64,000 bases of DNA, from the NCBI GenBank assembly GCA_041158345.1, contig JBEBBO010000142.1:1-64000 (forward strand), written 5' to 3'. Position 1 is the stretch's first letter. Every line of letters starts with the position of its first letter. Below the pieces are notes generated by a model. That model was not told the DNA's origin. It saw nothing but the letters and a program-made list of their open reading frames with translations, and searched no databases. This document shows positions 16,009-24,899 of this stretch, piece by piece. Made by a program: the position numbers and the translations under genes. This DNA comes from UBA6136 sp041158345 (GTDB lineage Bacteria > Pseudomonadota > Gammaproteobacteria > Methylococcales > Methylococcaceae).

Positions 16009-17565
16009 ATGCAATCTCCGTTACTTGAGCGCATTGATCAGGCGGCTTCCCGTTTTGGAAGCCAGCCTGCGATTTATTCTGACAACGGTAACCTCTCTCA
16101 CCAGGAGGTGAAAATATTGTCATCCCGCGTGGCTGCCTCGCTGGCTGGGCGCGGAGTCTCGAAGGGTGACCGTATTGCGCTTTACGCGCACAACGGGCCT
16201 GAATTTGTCGTGCTGTACCTCGGTATTGTCCGGGCGGGCGCGATAGTCGTTCCGGTCAATCTGCTGATCAATACACCCGAAATCGCCCATGTTCTAGGGG
16301 ATTCTGGCGCTTCTGGCGTGCTGGTACAGCACTCCCTCCTGAGCAGAATTCAAGCGGCTGTGGCGATGAGCGGTATATCGTCATTCTTGGTGGAAATTGG
16401 TGAGACGGAGCAAACGCTCGACAATCTTGCCCCGCTGTTAACTGAGACGAGCCCAGCACCAATCATCGACTACTCACCAGTTCAAGATCTGGTTGCAATC
16501 CTCTATACCTCTGGCACCACCGGCTTTCCCAAAGGGGCCATGTTGACGCATCGAAACCTTGCGGCAAATACTGAAAGTGTCCATTTTGCGATGCACTGGC
16601 GTGCAGGCCTGGATCGCGTTTTGGTGGTTCTGCCCATGTTTCATGCCTTTGCCGCGACCGTGGGGTTGTTAACGCCACTTACGAATGGATGCGCTCTGAT
16701 TCCTCTGTCTCGGTTTGAACCTGATGGGGTATCCACCGCGATCCATCGTTTTGAGGCTACGATTTTTCTGGGGGTTCCCAGCATGTATGCAGTCCTGTTG
16801 CGGCTAGCCCCTGACAAGGTTGCACTGTTCCAAAGTCTTCGATTTGGCATCTCTGGAGGCGCGGCCATGCCGGCCAAGGTTCTTGAAGATTTTGAGACCA
16901 AATTCAATTTCAAAGTCTATGAAGGGGATGGGCCGACCGAATGTTCACCGGTCACCTGTGTGAACCCCATTGGCGGTCAGCAAAAGCCAGGCACTGTCGG
17001 CTTGCCGGTGCCCGGGGTTGAAATGCGGATCGTTGACGAGGAAGGGGGAGTCTGTCCTGATGGCGCGGTGGGTGAAATCGCGGTCCGTGGCGACAACGTG
17101 ATGCGGGGATACTGGAACCAACCCGATGCCACAGCGGAGGTCATGCGAGAAGGATGGCTGTTAACGGGAGATCTCGGGACCCGCGATGCCGATGGTTATT
17201 TCAGTATCGTCGATCGAAAGAAAGATCTGATCATCGTGAATGGCATGAACGTGTATCCACGAATGATCGAGGAAGTCATTCACGCCATTTCATCCGTGCG
17301 CGAGGTGGCCGTGATTGGTGAACCCGATGGGCTTCATGGCGAAATTCCTGTCGCTTATTTGGCTTGTGATCCTGATGCGCAGCCGGATGAGACATCACTT
17401 CGACTTCATTGTCGTAAGTTTCTAGGTCGACATCAGATCCCTAAGCGGTTCATCTTTATGGCCGCTTTGCCTCGAAATGCGGCAGGAAAGATTCTAAAAC
17501 GGGAATTGCGATTGGATGGTGAACGTGAACGGGGAATCACGGCCGCTTCGCTTCTAGAAAGGTGA
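16009..17565 (+). CDS. AMP-dependent acyl-CoA synthetase (long-chain fatty acid-CoA ligase type)
   Basis: 518 residues of the ANL superfamily. The P-loop-like signature YTSGTTGFPKGAMLTH (about 165-180), the adenylate motif YEGDGPTECSP, TGDLG near 388 and the hinge/DRKKDLI motif followed by the C-terminal catalytic Lys region (RNAAGKILKREL) are all present. It activates a carboxylic acid with ATP and transfers it to CoA. YGPTE is changed to DGPTE, which is common in this subgroup. The substrate is probably a long- or medium-chain fatty acid. The gene converges on bepA with a 12-bp overlap. Confidence 0.88.
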   Translation: MQSPLLERIDQAASRFGSQPAIYSDNGNLSHQEVKILSSRVAASLAGRGVSKGDRIALYAHNGPEFVVLYLGIVRAGAIVVPVNLLINTPEIAHVLGDSGASGVLVQHSLLSRIQAAVAMSGISSFLVEIGETEQTLDNLAPLLTETSPAPIIDYSPVQDLVAILYTSGTTGFPKGAMLTHRNLAANTESVHFAMHWRAGLDRVLVVLPMFHAFAATVGLLTPLTNGCALIPLSRFEPDGVSTAIHRFEATIFLGVPSMYAVLLRLAPDKVALFQSLRFGISGGAAMPAKVLEDFETKFNFKVYEGDGPTECSPVTCVNPIGGQQKPGTVGLPVPGVEMRIVDEEGGVCPDGAVGEIAVRGDNVMRGYWNQPDATAEVMREGWLLTGDLGTRDADGYFSIVDRKKDLIIVNGMNVYPRMIEEVIHAISSVREVAVIGEPDGLHGEIPVAYLACDPDAQPDETSLRLHCRKFLGRHQIPKRFIFMAALPRNAAGKILKRELRLDGERERGITAASLLER

Positions 17566-19035
17566 GTCTTTCTGCTTTTCCTTGTTTTCTCGTTGCTCGT
17601 TCCGGATGGTCTCGATTCGTTCGTCCAGAATGGAATTGAGATAGTAATTGCCTCCCGCCGCATTTTTTGCGAGATGGAGCTGTAGCAAGGCCTCCTGCGT
17701 CTGGCCAAGAAGATAATATCCCTCGGCATAGTAGCGATGATATTCGGCCTCATCGCCTAGCTTGCTATAGGTCTCCGCCATGAGTTCGTAAATGTCCGGA
17801 TCTGGGCTGTGATACCTGAGATAGTCGTGCAGGACTTGCCGCGCCTTGGCCTGCTGATGGGTGTTGAGAAGTGCGCGCGCATAATTCATCGTCATGGCGC
17901 CGTTTTGGGGGAAGCGCTGAAGACCGAACTCATACATTTGAGCGGCCTTACCGAAATTTTTTCCGTCCATCTCCGCTTCAGCGAGCGCGTTCATGAAATG
18001 CGGCTGGTTTGGATAGCGTTGTACCAATTTTTGCAGGATGACTTTAGCCAACTCCGTTTCTCTGGCGCGAGAATGAATGAGGGCCGTGCCGTATTCAGCC
18101 ACATCCTGCTGCTGTTGGGTGCCTCGGTTCTCATGGTTCTTGAAGAATTCGAGGGCTGCTTTTGGATTCGGAGAAGACAGGACCCTAAGTTTGGCCTTGA
18201 TGACCTGATAGGTCATCGAATCGGGGTATTGGCGAAAGGGAAAATGCTCTGCCCGGTCACGGGTATCCGAAATACGTGAGGTGGTGACGGGGTGCGTTAA
18301 AAGAAACTCTGGAATTCTGCCGCCGACAAAACGCGTGCTTTGCTGCATGCGTTCAAAGAATTCGGGCATGGCTCTGGGATCAAATTCTGATTTAGAGAGG
18401 ACCTGCATGCCCACGCGATCTGCCTCGGCCTCGTTGTCGCGGGTAAAGTTGATCTGGTATTGCGCGTTCATGCCCTGCGCTGCCATTATCCCAGCGAGTG
18501 CCCCATTCCCTCCGGCTTTGGCGCCGACCACAGCCGCAAGCAGCATGCCAATGGCCATCGGAATCGCCATTCTTGAGGCTGCCTGGAACGTCTGGAAAAG
18601 ATGCCGTTGGGTGACGTGCGAAATCTCGTGCGCCATGACCGATGCAAGTTCACTTTCCTGCTCAGTGAGGAGGATCAGGCCGGAATTCACGCCAATGAAG
18701 CCACCCGGCCCGGCAAACGCATTAATCACCGGCTCCATTACGACGAAAAAGGTGTACGGCTGGGCGGGGTTATCGCTGTTGATGGTGAGCTTGTTGCCCA
18801 GGGACTGGATGTAGTCCTTGATCTCGGGATCCGTCGAGATTTTCATCTGGCTATGGAGGCTTCTGTAAAATGCCTCTCCCAGTTCTTGTTCCTGCGCATT
18901 GGTCATCAGGGTATGGGTGGGATCTCCAATTTCGGGCAGTTCAATATTCGGCATGGCGGCCCCTGCAGGACTGGGCAGAATGGCCATCTCAAAGAGAAAG
19001 AGCACCAGTGTTGCAACGAATTTGGATCGAATCAT
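17554..19035 (-). CDS. bepA: Periplasmic M48 metalloprotease with TPR domain (BepA-like)
   Basis: 493 residues: signal peptide (ending near PSPAGAAM), a zinc metalloprotease domain with HEISH at 136-140 (HExxH), a third ligand region NEAEADRVGMQVL, then TPR repeats to the C-terminus. BepA degrades misassembled LptD and other outer-membrane proteins and assists the BAM complex. The Gly/Ala-rich helical segment after the active site (GMLLAAVVGAKAGGNGALAG) is usual for this family. Length is close to E. coli BepA (487). The neighbours add no more. Confidence 0.9.
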   Translation of the reverse strand: MIRSKFVATLVLFLFEMAILPSPAGAAMPNIELPEIGDPTHTLMTNAQEQELGEAFYRSLHSQMKISTDPEIKDYIQSLGNKLTINSDNPAQPYTFFVVMEPVINAFAGPGGFIGVNSGLILLTEQESELASVMAHEISHVTQRHLFQTFQAASRMAIPMAIGMLLAAVVGAKAGGNGALAGIMAAQGMNAQYQINFTRDNEAEADRVGMQVLSKSEFDPRAMPEFFERMQQSTRFVGGRIPEFLLTHPVTTSRISDTRDRAEHFPFRQYPDSMTYQVIKAKLRVLSSPNPKAALEFFKNHENRGTQQQQDVAEYGTALIHSRARETELAKVILQKLVQRYPNQPHFMNALAEAEMDGKNFGKAAQMYEFGLQRFPQNGAMTMNYARALLNTHQQAKARQVLHDYLRYHSPDPDIYELMAETYSKLGDEAEYHRYYAEGYYLLGQTQEALLQLHLAKNAAGGNYYLNSILDERIETIRNEQRENKEKQKDSPF

Positions 19036-19104
19036 CAGCTGGGATTGATGCGTGGGGAGATGAACAGGGATATGAGGTTATTACCCTGAAGAATCAAGGG
19101 GATT

Positions 19105-19449
19105 ATGCGCTACGCGATCAAGATCAATCAGTCAGGAGCCTGTCCGGATGTGCCTCGCATGGCACTCGATTTTATCAGAGCCCTTCAGTCTGAAGGCCAT
19201 GAGGTCATTCGTGTGTTTTTTTACCACGAAGGGGTCTTTGAGGGCTTTGGCGCTTCTCGTTTTGAGTGGATGGAATTAGCCGAATCAGGGGGATTTGATC
19301 TGGTGCTCTGTTCGCAAGCGTTGGAATATCGCGGTTTGGGCCTGGATTGCGAAATTCCATTCATCATTGGCGGATTGGCCCTTTGGGTTGATGCATGCCT
19401 GAAGGCGGATCGAGTCATGAATTTCGGTGTGGCGTCCCATGTGTTCTGA
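19105..19449 (+). CDS. tusD: TusD/DsrE-like sulfur relay protein
   Basis: 114 residues of the DsrE family; active Cys69 in LCSQALEYRGL. With TusC and TusB it forms the hexamer that passes persulfide from TusA to TusE for 2-thiouridine of tRNA wobble position 34. A good ribosome site (CAAGGGGATT) precedes the ATG. First gene of a tight four-gene set tusD-tusC-tusB-dsrC; the next gene overlaps it. Confidence 0.9.
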   Translation: MRYAIKINQSGACPDVPRMALDFIRALQSEGHEVIRVFFYHEGVFEGFGASRFEWMELAESGGFDLVLCSQALEYRGLGLDCEIPFIIGGLALWVDACLKADRVMNFGVASHVF

Positions 19450-19780
19450 GTGGCTCTTTATCGTCAGGGTTGGCCCTGAATCACGGCAGGCAGCGATTGA
19501 AGTTCTCTCAGAATTGATGACCTTTGCCGCTTTTGATGTGCCTTTGCGTCTGCTGTTTCTTGATCGGGGTGCCAAGTTACTCTCGGCGGCCCAAGATCCA
19601 GAAGTCTCAGGCATGCTATCGGCATTGACGCTCTATGGGGTGGACGAACTTTTTGTGGAAATAGAATCATGTGAAGCGGAACGGGGCGATTCACTGTGCC
19701 ATGCTTTATCAGTGCGCGAAATTCCACGACTGGGGATTTCCGAGTTCATCCTCTCGCACAGGAAAGTGATCGGTGGCTGA
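19439..19780 (+). CDS. tusC: TusC/DsrF-like sulfur relay protein
   Basis: Second subunit of the TusBCD complex. The ATG at 19439 overlaps the end of tusD by 11 bases (an alternative ATG lies at 19427); the protein is 113 residues. DsrF-type features: LRLLFLDRGAKLL after a long helix and LYGVDELFVE in the third strand region, as in TusC. No catalytic Cys is needed in this subunit. Confidence 0.85.
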   Translation: MCSEWLFIVRVGPESRQAAIEVLSELMTFAAFDVPLRLLFLDRGAKLLSAAQDPEVSGMLSALTLYGVDELFVEIESCEAERGDSLCHALSVREIPRLGISEFILSHRKVIGG

Positions 19781-20024
19781 GGGGCTATTGCATTTGGTCT
19801 TTAGTCCATCGGGACTTTCAGGGCTGCCTTCGCGAGTGGGCGCGGGTGATTGTGTGGTGATGATGTTGGGATCTTCCGCGTTGATCGAAAAGTCTGAGTG
19901 GCCTTGTGGAGTCAGGGTGTTTACCCTCAAGGACTCGGCGGTTGGGCTATCTGGTCCGGATCGCATCGACTATCGTGAATTTGTGGGTCTGACTTTAAGC
20001 TATTCGCGCATTCTCTCGTGGTGA
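19773..20024 (+). CDS. tusB: TusB/DsrH-like sulfur relay protein
   Basis: 83 residues starting with GTG at 19773, overlapping tusC by 8 bases. LLHLVFSPSGL at the head, GDCVVMMLGSSAL and the C-terminal YREFVGLTLSYSRILSW (DYxxFV.L...Y....SW) match the DsrH/TusB family. Completes the TusBCD heterohexamer; the two Lys/Arg-rich contact sites of the family cannot be judged from sequence alone. Confidence 0.87.
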   Translation: MAEGLLHLVFSPSGLSGLPSRVGAGDCVVMMLGSSALIEKSEWPCGVRVFTLKDSAVGLSGPDRIDYREFVGLTLSYSRILSW

Positions 20025-20057
20025 GTCCGCGCACGAATTGAGACTAACGAGGATGCT

Positions 20058-20372
20058 GTGAAATTACCCGCAAGGACCGACGATGGTTTCTTGATCGATG
20101 CCGCCGAGTGGACCGAGTCCATGGCGCAAGAGCTTTTGGCGACCACATCCATCCTTATTGATGAGAGACACCTCGAGATCATTCGATTCATTCGCGATTA
20201 CCACGCCTGTTATCGTCATTTGCCGAATAACCGGATGTTCATCAAGGCCGTTCAGGTCTCTTTGGGCGCGGAAAAAGGAGCCTCCCAGTATCTGAATCTT
20301 CTCTTTGACGGCAATCCCGTCCGGAATGCATGCTTGGCTGCGGGGCTTCCAAAACCGCCCGGATGCCTTTGA
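20058..20372 (+). CDS. tusE: DsrC/TusE-family sulfur carrier with both C-terminal cysteines
   Basis: 104 residues from a GTG at 20058 (GAGG upstream). The flexible arm RNACLAAGLPKPPGCL keeps both cysteines of true DsrC: Cys103 (penultimate) and Cys92, with ten residues between. E. coli TusE has only the last one. The neighbours are tusDCB rather than dsrAB, so the immediate role is probably tRNA 2-thiolation, but the two-Cys arm permits the trisulfide chemistry of sulfite/sulfur metabolism. Presence of dsrAB elsewhere in the genome would decide. Confidence 0.88.
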   Translation: MKLPARTDDGFLIDAAEWTESMAQELLATTSILIDERHLEIIRFIRDYHACYRHLPNNRMFIKAVQVSLGAEKGASQYLNLLFDGNPVRNACLAAGLPKPPGCL

Positions 20373-20388
20373 TTACGGACGCCCTGTC

Positions 20389-20417
20389 TTGACGATAGGC
20401 CTTATGGCGAGTATTTT
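20389..20417 (+). promoter_or_regulatory. Sigma-70 promoter of ilvB
   Basis: TTGACG, 17-base spacer, TATTTT; start expected near 20424, giving a leader of about 65 bases before the ilvB GTG at 20489. No BCAA-rich leader peptide is seen in this short leader. Confidence 0.6.
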
Positions 20418-20488
20418 ACTCAGTCTTTTTTCTTAGGATTGGGTTCTGTTTACACAGGGATCCGATTCTTCACTTTAGGTGAGATCGC

Positions 20489-22219
20489 GTGGAGCTCAGC
20501 GGCGCTGAAATTGTTGTCCAATGTCTGAAGGATGAGGGAGTCGAATACATTTTCGGTTACCCGGGTGGATCGGTCCTTCACATTTATGACGCCATATTCA
20601 AACAGGATGACGTCCGTCATATCCTGGTTCGTCACGAACAGGGGGCAACCCATGCTGCGGACGGCTATGCCCGTTCAACCGGGAAGCCCGGCGTAGTGTT
20701 GGTGACTTCGGGTCCCGGTGCGACCAATGCCGTAACCGGCATTGCGACGGCCTATATGGATTCCATTCCGTTGGTGGTTCTGACGGGGCAGGTTCCCACA
20801 CCGGTCATTGGCAGCGATGCATTCCAGGAGTGTGACACCATTGGGATTACACGTCCCTGCGTGAAACATAACTTTCTGGTTAGCGACTTGTCGAAACTCG
20901 CTGAAACGATCAAGAAAGCCTTCTTTATTGCGACGACCGGCCGCCCCGGCCCGGTCGTTGTGGACATCCCTAAGGACATTACGGATCCGAACATCAAGAT
21001 TCCGTACCATTATCCGGATTCGGTCGCTATTCGCAGTTACACCCCGCAGGTTAAGGGCCACCGCTTGCAGATCAAAAAGGCTGTGGAGCTTTTGACGACT
21101 GCCCGACAGCCGATGATCTACACCGGTGGGGGTGTGGTGCTTGGCAATGCGTCGGATGCTCTGGTGAAGTTGACCCGTCTGCTGGGATTCCCGATAACGA
21201 ATACGCTCATGGGATTGGGCGCATATCCCTCCACGGATCGTCAGTTCGTCGGCATGTTGGGTATGCACGGGACTTATGAAGCCAACATGGCCATGCACGA
21301 GTGCGATGTGCTGTTGGCCATCGGTGCCCGTTTTGATGACCGTGTGACGGGAAAGTTGGCGCAGTTTTGCCCTGACGCCAAAATCATTCATATCGATGTG
21401 GATCCCGCATCGATTTCTAAAACGGTACGGGTCGATATTCCGATTGTCGGCGATGTGGGTCCCGTGCTCCACGACATGATCGAACTGATTGAAGCCCCTG
21501 ACTTCAAGCTGAACACCGAGGCACTAAAAGACTGGTGGGTCCGAATTGAGAAGTGGCGTCAGATCGAATGCCTTGGCTTCGATCGCCAGAGCTCCAAGAT
21601 CAAGCCCCAGTATGTGATTGAGCAGCTGTGGGAAGTGACCAAGGGCGATGCGTTTGTGACTTCCGATGTAGGTCAGCATCAAATGTGGGCTGCGCAGTTC
21701 TATCGCTTTGATAAGCCGCGACGGTGGATTAATTCCGGTGGTCTTGGAACGATGGGCTTTGGGCTTCCTTCAGCCATTGGTGTGAAGCTCGCTCACCCGG
21801 ATGCCGATGTGGCCTGTGTAACCGGTGAAGCCAGCATTCAGATGTGTATCCAGGAATTGGCTACGGCTCTTCAGTACCGGACCGGTATCAAAATCATCAA
21901 CCTGAATAATGGCTACATGGGCATGGTGCGTCAGTGGCAGGAGTTCAGCTACGAAAGCCGCTATTCACAGTCTTATCTTGAGACGATCCCTGACTTCGTT
22001 CGCCTGGCTGAGGCCTATGGCCATGTCGGAATTCGAGTGGAAAAGCCAAGCGATGTTCGTGGAGCGCTCGAAGAGGCTTTCCGAATGAAGGATCGCACGG
22101 TGTTCCTCGATTTCCTGACCGATCCCGCTGAAAATGTTTATCCGATGATTGAGGCGGGCAAGGCGCAACATGAAATGCGACTAGCTCCCGGTGTCTCCGT
22201 GGATCGGGAACTCGCATGA
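20489..22219 (+). CDS. ilvB: Acetolactate synthase large (catalytic) subunit
   Basis: ThDP enzyme for the first common step of valine and isoleucine synthesis (pyruvate plus pyruvate or 2-oxobutyrate). 576 residues starting with GTG at 20489; the next downstream ATG would remove the N-terminal domain. Family marks: FGYPGG and RHEQGATHAADGYAR (catalytic Glu) near the N-terminus, GPGATN, and the ThDP motif GEASIQMCIQELATALQYRTGIKIINLNN in the C-terminal domain (usually GDGS..MN.QEL). The usual GDGS is GEAS here, an unusual substitution within an otherwise normal motif. Overlaps ilvH by ATGA, so the two subunits are translationally coupled. Confidence 0.95.
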   Translation: MELSGAEIVVQCLKDEGVEYIFGYPGGSVLHIYDAIFKQDDVRHILVRHEQGATHAADGYARSTGKPGVVLVTSGPGATNAVTGIATAYMDSIPLVVLTGQVPTPVIGSDAFQECDTIGITRPCVKHNFLVSDLSKLAETIKKAFFIATTGRPGPVVVDIPKDITDPNIKIPYHYPDSVAIRSYTPQVKGHRLQIKKAVELLTTARQPMIYTGGGVVLGNASDALVKLTRLLGFPITNTLMGLGAYPSTDRQFVGMLGMHGTYEANMAMHECDVLLAIGARFDDRVTGKLAQFCPDAKIIHIDVDPASISKTVRVDIPIVGDVGPVLHDMIELIEAPDFKLNTEALKDWWVRIEKWRQIECLGFDRQSSKIKPQYVIEQLWEVTKGDAFVTSDVGQHQMWAAQFYRFDKPRRWINSGGLGTMGFGLPSAIGVKLAHPDADVACVTGEASIQMCIQELATALQYRTGIKIINLNNGYMGMVRQWQEFSYESRYSQSYLETIPDFVRLAEAYGHVGIRVEKPSDVRGALEEAFRMKDRTVFLDFLTDPAENVYPMIEAGKAQHEMRLAPGVSVDRELA

Positions 22220-22710
22220 AGCGTCACATCATCTCAATCTTGATTGAAAACGAGGCCGGCGCTCTTTCCCGGGTTGCGGGCCTGTTCTCGGCGCGTGGCT
22301 ACAACATTGAGACCCTGACCGTTGCGCCGACGGAAGATGCCTCGATGTCACGGATGACCATTGTGACATGGGGGAGCGACGAGATTGTGGAGCAGATCAC
22401 CAAGCAGCTCAATAAGCTGGTTGATGTGGTCCGCCTGATTGATATCTCCGAATCCGAGCACATCGAGCGCGAGCTCATGCTGGTCAAGGTCGCCACCCAT
22501 GGCACGATGCGTGATGAGGTGGTCCGGCTTTGTGACATCTTCAGGGGCCGAATTCTGGATGTGACGCCCACCAGCTACGTGATCGAGGTCACTGGGGAAA
22601 AGACCAAGCTTGACGCGGTCCTTCGTGCGCTCGGGGAAGAAAACATCATTGAAGTTGTCCGTTCCGGGACGACGGGCATTCTTCGGGGCGATCGCGGGTT
22701 TTCAGCCTGA
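22216..22710 (+). CDS. ilvH: Acetolactate synthase small regulatory subunit
   Basis: 164 residues. N-terminal ACT domain (IISILIENEAGALSRVAGLF, RGYNIETLTV) that binds valine for feedback inhibition, and the C-terminal ALS_ss domain (ELMLVKV, ILDVTPTSYVIEVTG, GILRGDRG). Full length for the family. ATG overlaps the ilvB stop. Confidence 0.96.
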   Translation: MKRHIISILIENEAGALSRVAGLFSARGYNIETLTVAPTEDASMSRMTIVTWGSDEIVEQITKQLNKLVDVVRLIDISESEHIERELMLVKVATHGTMRDEVVRLCDIFRGRILDVTPTSYVIEVTGEKTKLDAVLRALGEENIIEVVRSGTTGILRGDRGFSA

Positions 22711-22756
22711 TCCCCTTTTATCAACCGAATATCTCTTGTATTGAGGAATTAACAAC

Positions 22757-23773
22757 ATGCAGGTTTACTACGATAAAGACGCGGACCTTTCGATCATCCG
22801 TGGGAAGAAGGTTGCAATCGTGGGTTACGGCTCACAGGGTCACGCCCATGCCAACAACCTGAAGGATTCCGGAGTTTCCGTTGTTGTGGCATTGCGTCCG
22901 GGCTCTGAATCTGCAGTCAAGGCCCAGAATGCCGGACTGGAAGTGGCGGCCATCGCGGATGCAGTCAAGTCAGCCGATGTCGTTATGATTCTCGCCCCAG
23001 ATGAGCATCAAGCACGTCTCTACAGCGAAGTGATTGAGCCGAACATCAAGAAGGGCGCTGCTCTGGCTTTTGCTCATGGCTTCAATGTTCATTACGAACA
23101 GATTCTGCCTCGCAAGGACCTTGATGTGATCATGATTGCTCCCAAGGGTCCGGGCCATTTGGTGCGTTCAACCTACACCCAGGGCGGCGGTGTTCCGAGC
23201 CTGATCGCGGTTTACCAGGATGCTTCGGGTCAGGCCAAGCAGATTGCTTTGTCCTATGCCTCTGCTAATGGCGGCGGTCGTGCAGGTATCATTGAAACCA
23301 ATTTCCGCGAAGAAACTGAAACCGATCTTTTCGGTGAACAGGCGGTACTTTGTGGTGGTGCAACTGCACTGGTTCAGGCGGGTTTCGAAACGCTGGTTGA
23401 AGCGGGCTACGCTCCCGAAATGGCCTATTTCGAGTGTCTGCACGAACTGAAGCTGATCGTTGATTTGATGTACGAAGGGGGTATTGCGAATATGCGTTAT
23501 TCCATCTCCAATACGGCTGAATACGGCGATCTCACCCGCGGTCCTCGTGTCATCACCGAAGAGACCAAGTACGAAATGGCTCAGATTCTGAAGGAAATTC
23601 AGAACGGTGAGTTTGCTCGTGAGTTCATCCTCGAGAATCAGGCTGGCGCAGCGACTTTGAAGGCGAAGCGTCGTCTGGGGCGTGAGCACCAGATCGAAGA
23701 GGTCGGTGCGCGTCTGCGTGACATGATGCCTTGGATTAAGGCCAACAAGATTGTCGATAAGGCCAAGAACTAA
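22757..23773 (+). CDS. ilvC: Ketol-acid reductoisomerase
   Basis: Class I KARI (338 residues), NADPH- and Mg-dependent second step of branched-chain amino acid synthesis. Rossmann motif GYGSQGHAHANNLKDSG at about 23-39, catalytic DLFGEQAVLCGG (Mg ligand region) and ECLHELKLIVDLMYEGG in the knot domain. Part of ilvBHC, 46 bp after ilvH with GAGGAATT before the ATG; a terminator follows. Confidence 0.97.
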   Translation: MQVYYDKDADLSIIRGKKVAIVGYGSQGHAHANNLKDSGVSVVVALRPGSESAVKAQNAGLEVAAIADAVKSADVVMILAPDEHQARLYSEVIEPNIKKGAALAFAHGFNVHYEQILPRKDLDVIMIAPKGPGHLVRSTYTQGGGVPSLIAVYQDASGQAKQIALSYASANGGGRAGIIETNFREETETDLFGEQAVLCGGATALVQAGFETLVEAGYAPEMAYFECLHELKLIVDLMYEGGIANMRYSISNTAEYGDLTRGPRVITEETKYEMAQILKEIQNGEFAREFILENQAGAATLKAKRRLGREHQIEEVGARLRDMMPWIKANKIVDKAKN

Positions 23774-23793
23774 TCTGGCTCCGACAATTCATG

Positions 23794-23827
23794 CAAAGGG
23801 TGGGCTGGTCTCACCCTTTGTTGTTTT
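23794..23827 (+). terminator. Rho-independent terminator after ilvC
   Basis: CAAAGGGTG, 9-base loop, CACCCTTTG, then TTGTTTT. Ends the ilvBHC transcript 20 bp after the stop. Confidence 0.8.
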
Positions 23828-23931
23828 GGCCGGGTGAATTTTTCTTCCGAACTTGACCGCTGGATATGTGACGCACGATCCTTCAGGATAAGCACTGACT
23901 CTTCCAACCCTGCAGTACACACTACGATCTA

Positions 23932-24675
23932 ATGGACACCAACGAACCCAAGAAGAATCGACGCAGGGGCATCTACTTGCTCCCAAATCTCTTCACAACC
24001 GGAGCCCTTTTCTCCGGGTTCTACGCCATTACCTCTGCGATGAACGGTCAGTTCGAGCTTGCAGCCATCGCGATTTTTATTGCCATGGTTCTGGATGGGC
24101 TTGACGGCCGCGTGGCGCGGCTGACCAACACGCAGAGTGCTTTTGGTGCCGAATATGACAGCATGGCGGACATGATCTCCTTTGGCGCTGCGCCGGCTTT
24201 GGTGATGTATGCCTGGTCCCTGTCTGCGCTTGGCAAAGCGGGGTGGGTTGCCGCATTCGTGCATGCGGCGGGCGCTGCTCTGCGGCTCGCACGTTTCAAC
24301 ACGCAATTGGCGACGCAGGATAAACGGTATTTTCAGGGGCTTCCTAGCCCATCGGCTGCAGCGATCCCCGCCGGATTTGTCTGGGTCTCGGTCAAATACG
24401 AGATTCCGCTCGAGAGCATCCAATACATCGGTCTGGGAATGGCCGTCTGCACCGGCTTGTTAATGGTGAGTAATTTCCGTTATTACAGCTTCAAGGATAT
24501 CGATCTTCACGGTCGTGTTTCTTTCCTCTGGGCCATTTTGGTCATGTTGCTGTTTGCGCTGCTGTATACCAATACGCCCCTGGTGCTGTTCACCATTTTT
24601 ACGTTATATGCCTTGTCTGGGCCGATTCTTACACTGGGTCGACGTCGCAGAATGCGATCAGAACGGCGTAACTGA
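23932..24675 (+). CDS. pssA: CDP-diacylglycerol-serine O-phosphatidyltransferase
   Basis: Makes phosphatidylserine, the precursor of phosphatidylethanolamine, at the inner membrane. 247 residues with eight or so hydrophobic segments and the CDP-alcohol phosphotransferase signature DGLDGRVARLTNTQSAFGAE, followed by DSMADMISFG (DGx2ARx8Gx3Dx3D pattern). Type II (membrane) enzyme. Located between ilvC and leuA, an order found in many gammaproteobacteria. Confidence 0.93.
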   Translation: MDTNEPKKNRRRGIYLLPNLFTTGALFSGFYAITSAMNGQFELAAIAIFIAMVLDGLDGRVARLTNTQSAFGAEYDSMADMISFGAAPALVMYAWSLSALGKAGWVAAFVHAAGAALRLARFNTQLATQDKRYFQGLPSPSAAAIPAGFVWVSVKYEIPLESIQYIGLGMAVCTGLLMVSNFRYYSFKDIDLHGRVSFLWAILVMLLFALLYTNTPLVLFTIFTLYALSGPILTLGRRRRMRSERRN

Positions 24676-24686
24676 CCGAGTCCGAC

Positions 24687-24715
24687 TTGAAGCGGACCCC
24701 ATCGGATCCTATAGT
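24687..24715 (+). promoter_or_regulatory. Sigma-70 promoter of the leuA leader
   Basis: TTGAAG, 17-base spacer, TATAGT. The start would fall near 24722, which is the first ATG of the leucine-rich leader frame, so the leader peptide could be translated from a leaderless or nearly leaderless end (or from the second ATG at 24728). Confidence 0.55.
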
Positions 24716-24721
24716 GTCTTC

Positions 24722-24826
24722 ATGAGAATGTCTGATCGTTTGATCGAGCCCCTGTATTTTCGGCAACTTTCTGTTCTTCTGCGTCCGTTGCTTTTCGCCG
24801 CGGTCCTGCGCGTGCTGCTGCCCTGA
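24722..24826 (+). CDS. leuL: Leucine-rich leader peptide of leuA (putative attenuator)
   Basis: A 34-codon frame from ATG 24722 (or 24728) to TGA 24824-24826 encodes a peptide with ten leucines, in pairs (VLLRPLLF, RVLLP) near its end. It lies between a good promoter and leuA, 73 bp ahead of the leuA ATG. The stop codon is inside a hairpin, CTGCCC-TGAG-GGGCAG (24818-24833). This is the layout of transcription attenuation by leucine supply. No typical U-tract terminator follows, so the exact mechanism is unclear. A chance hydrophobic frame is possible. Confidence 0.5.
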   Translation: MRMSDRLIEPLYFRQLSVLLRPLLFAAVLRVLLP

Positions 24827-24899
24827 GGGGCAGAGACACGATGCACTCCAGACCTTCATTCTTTCTAATTCAGTCGAAGCCAACGACGAGAGCTGATTC

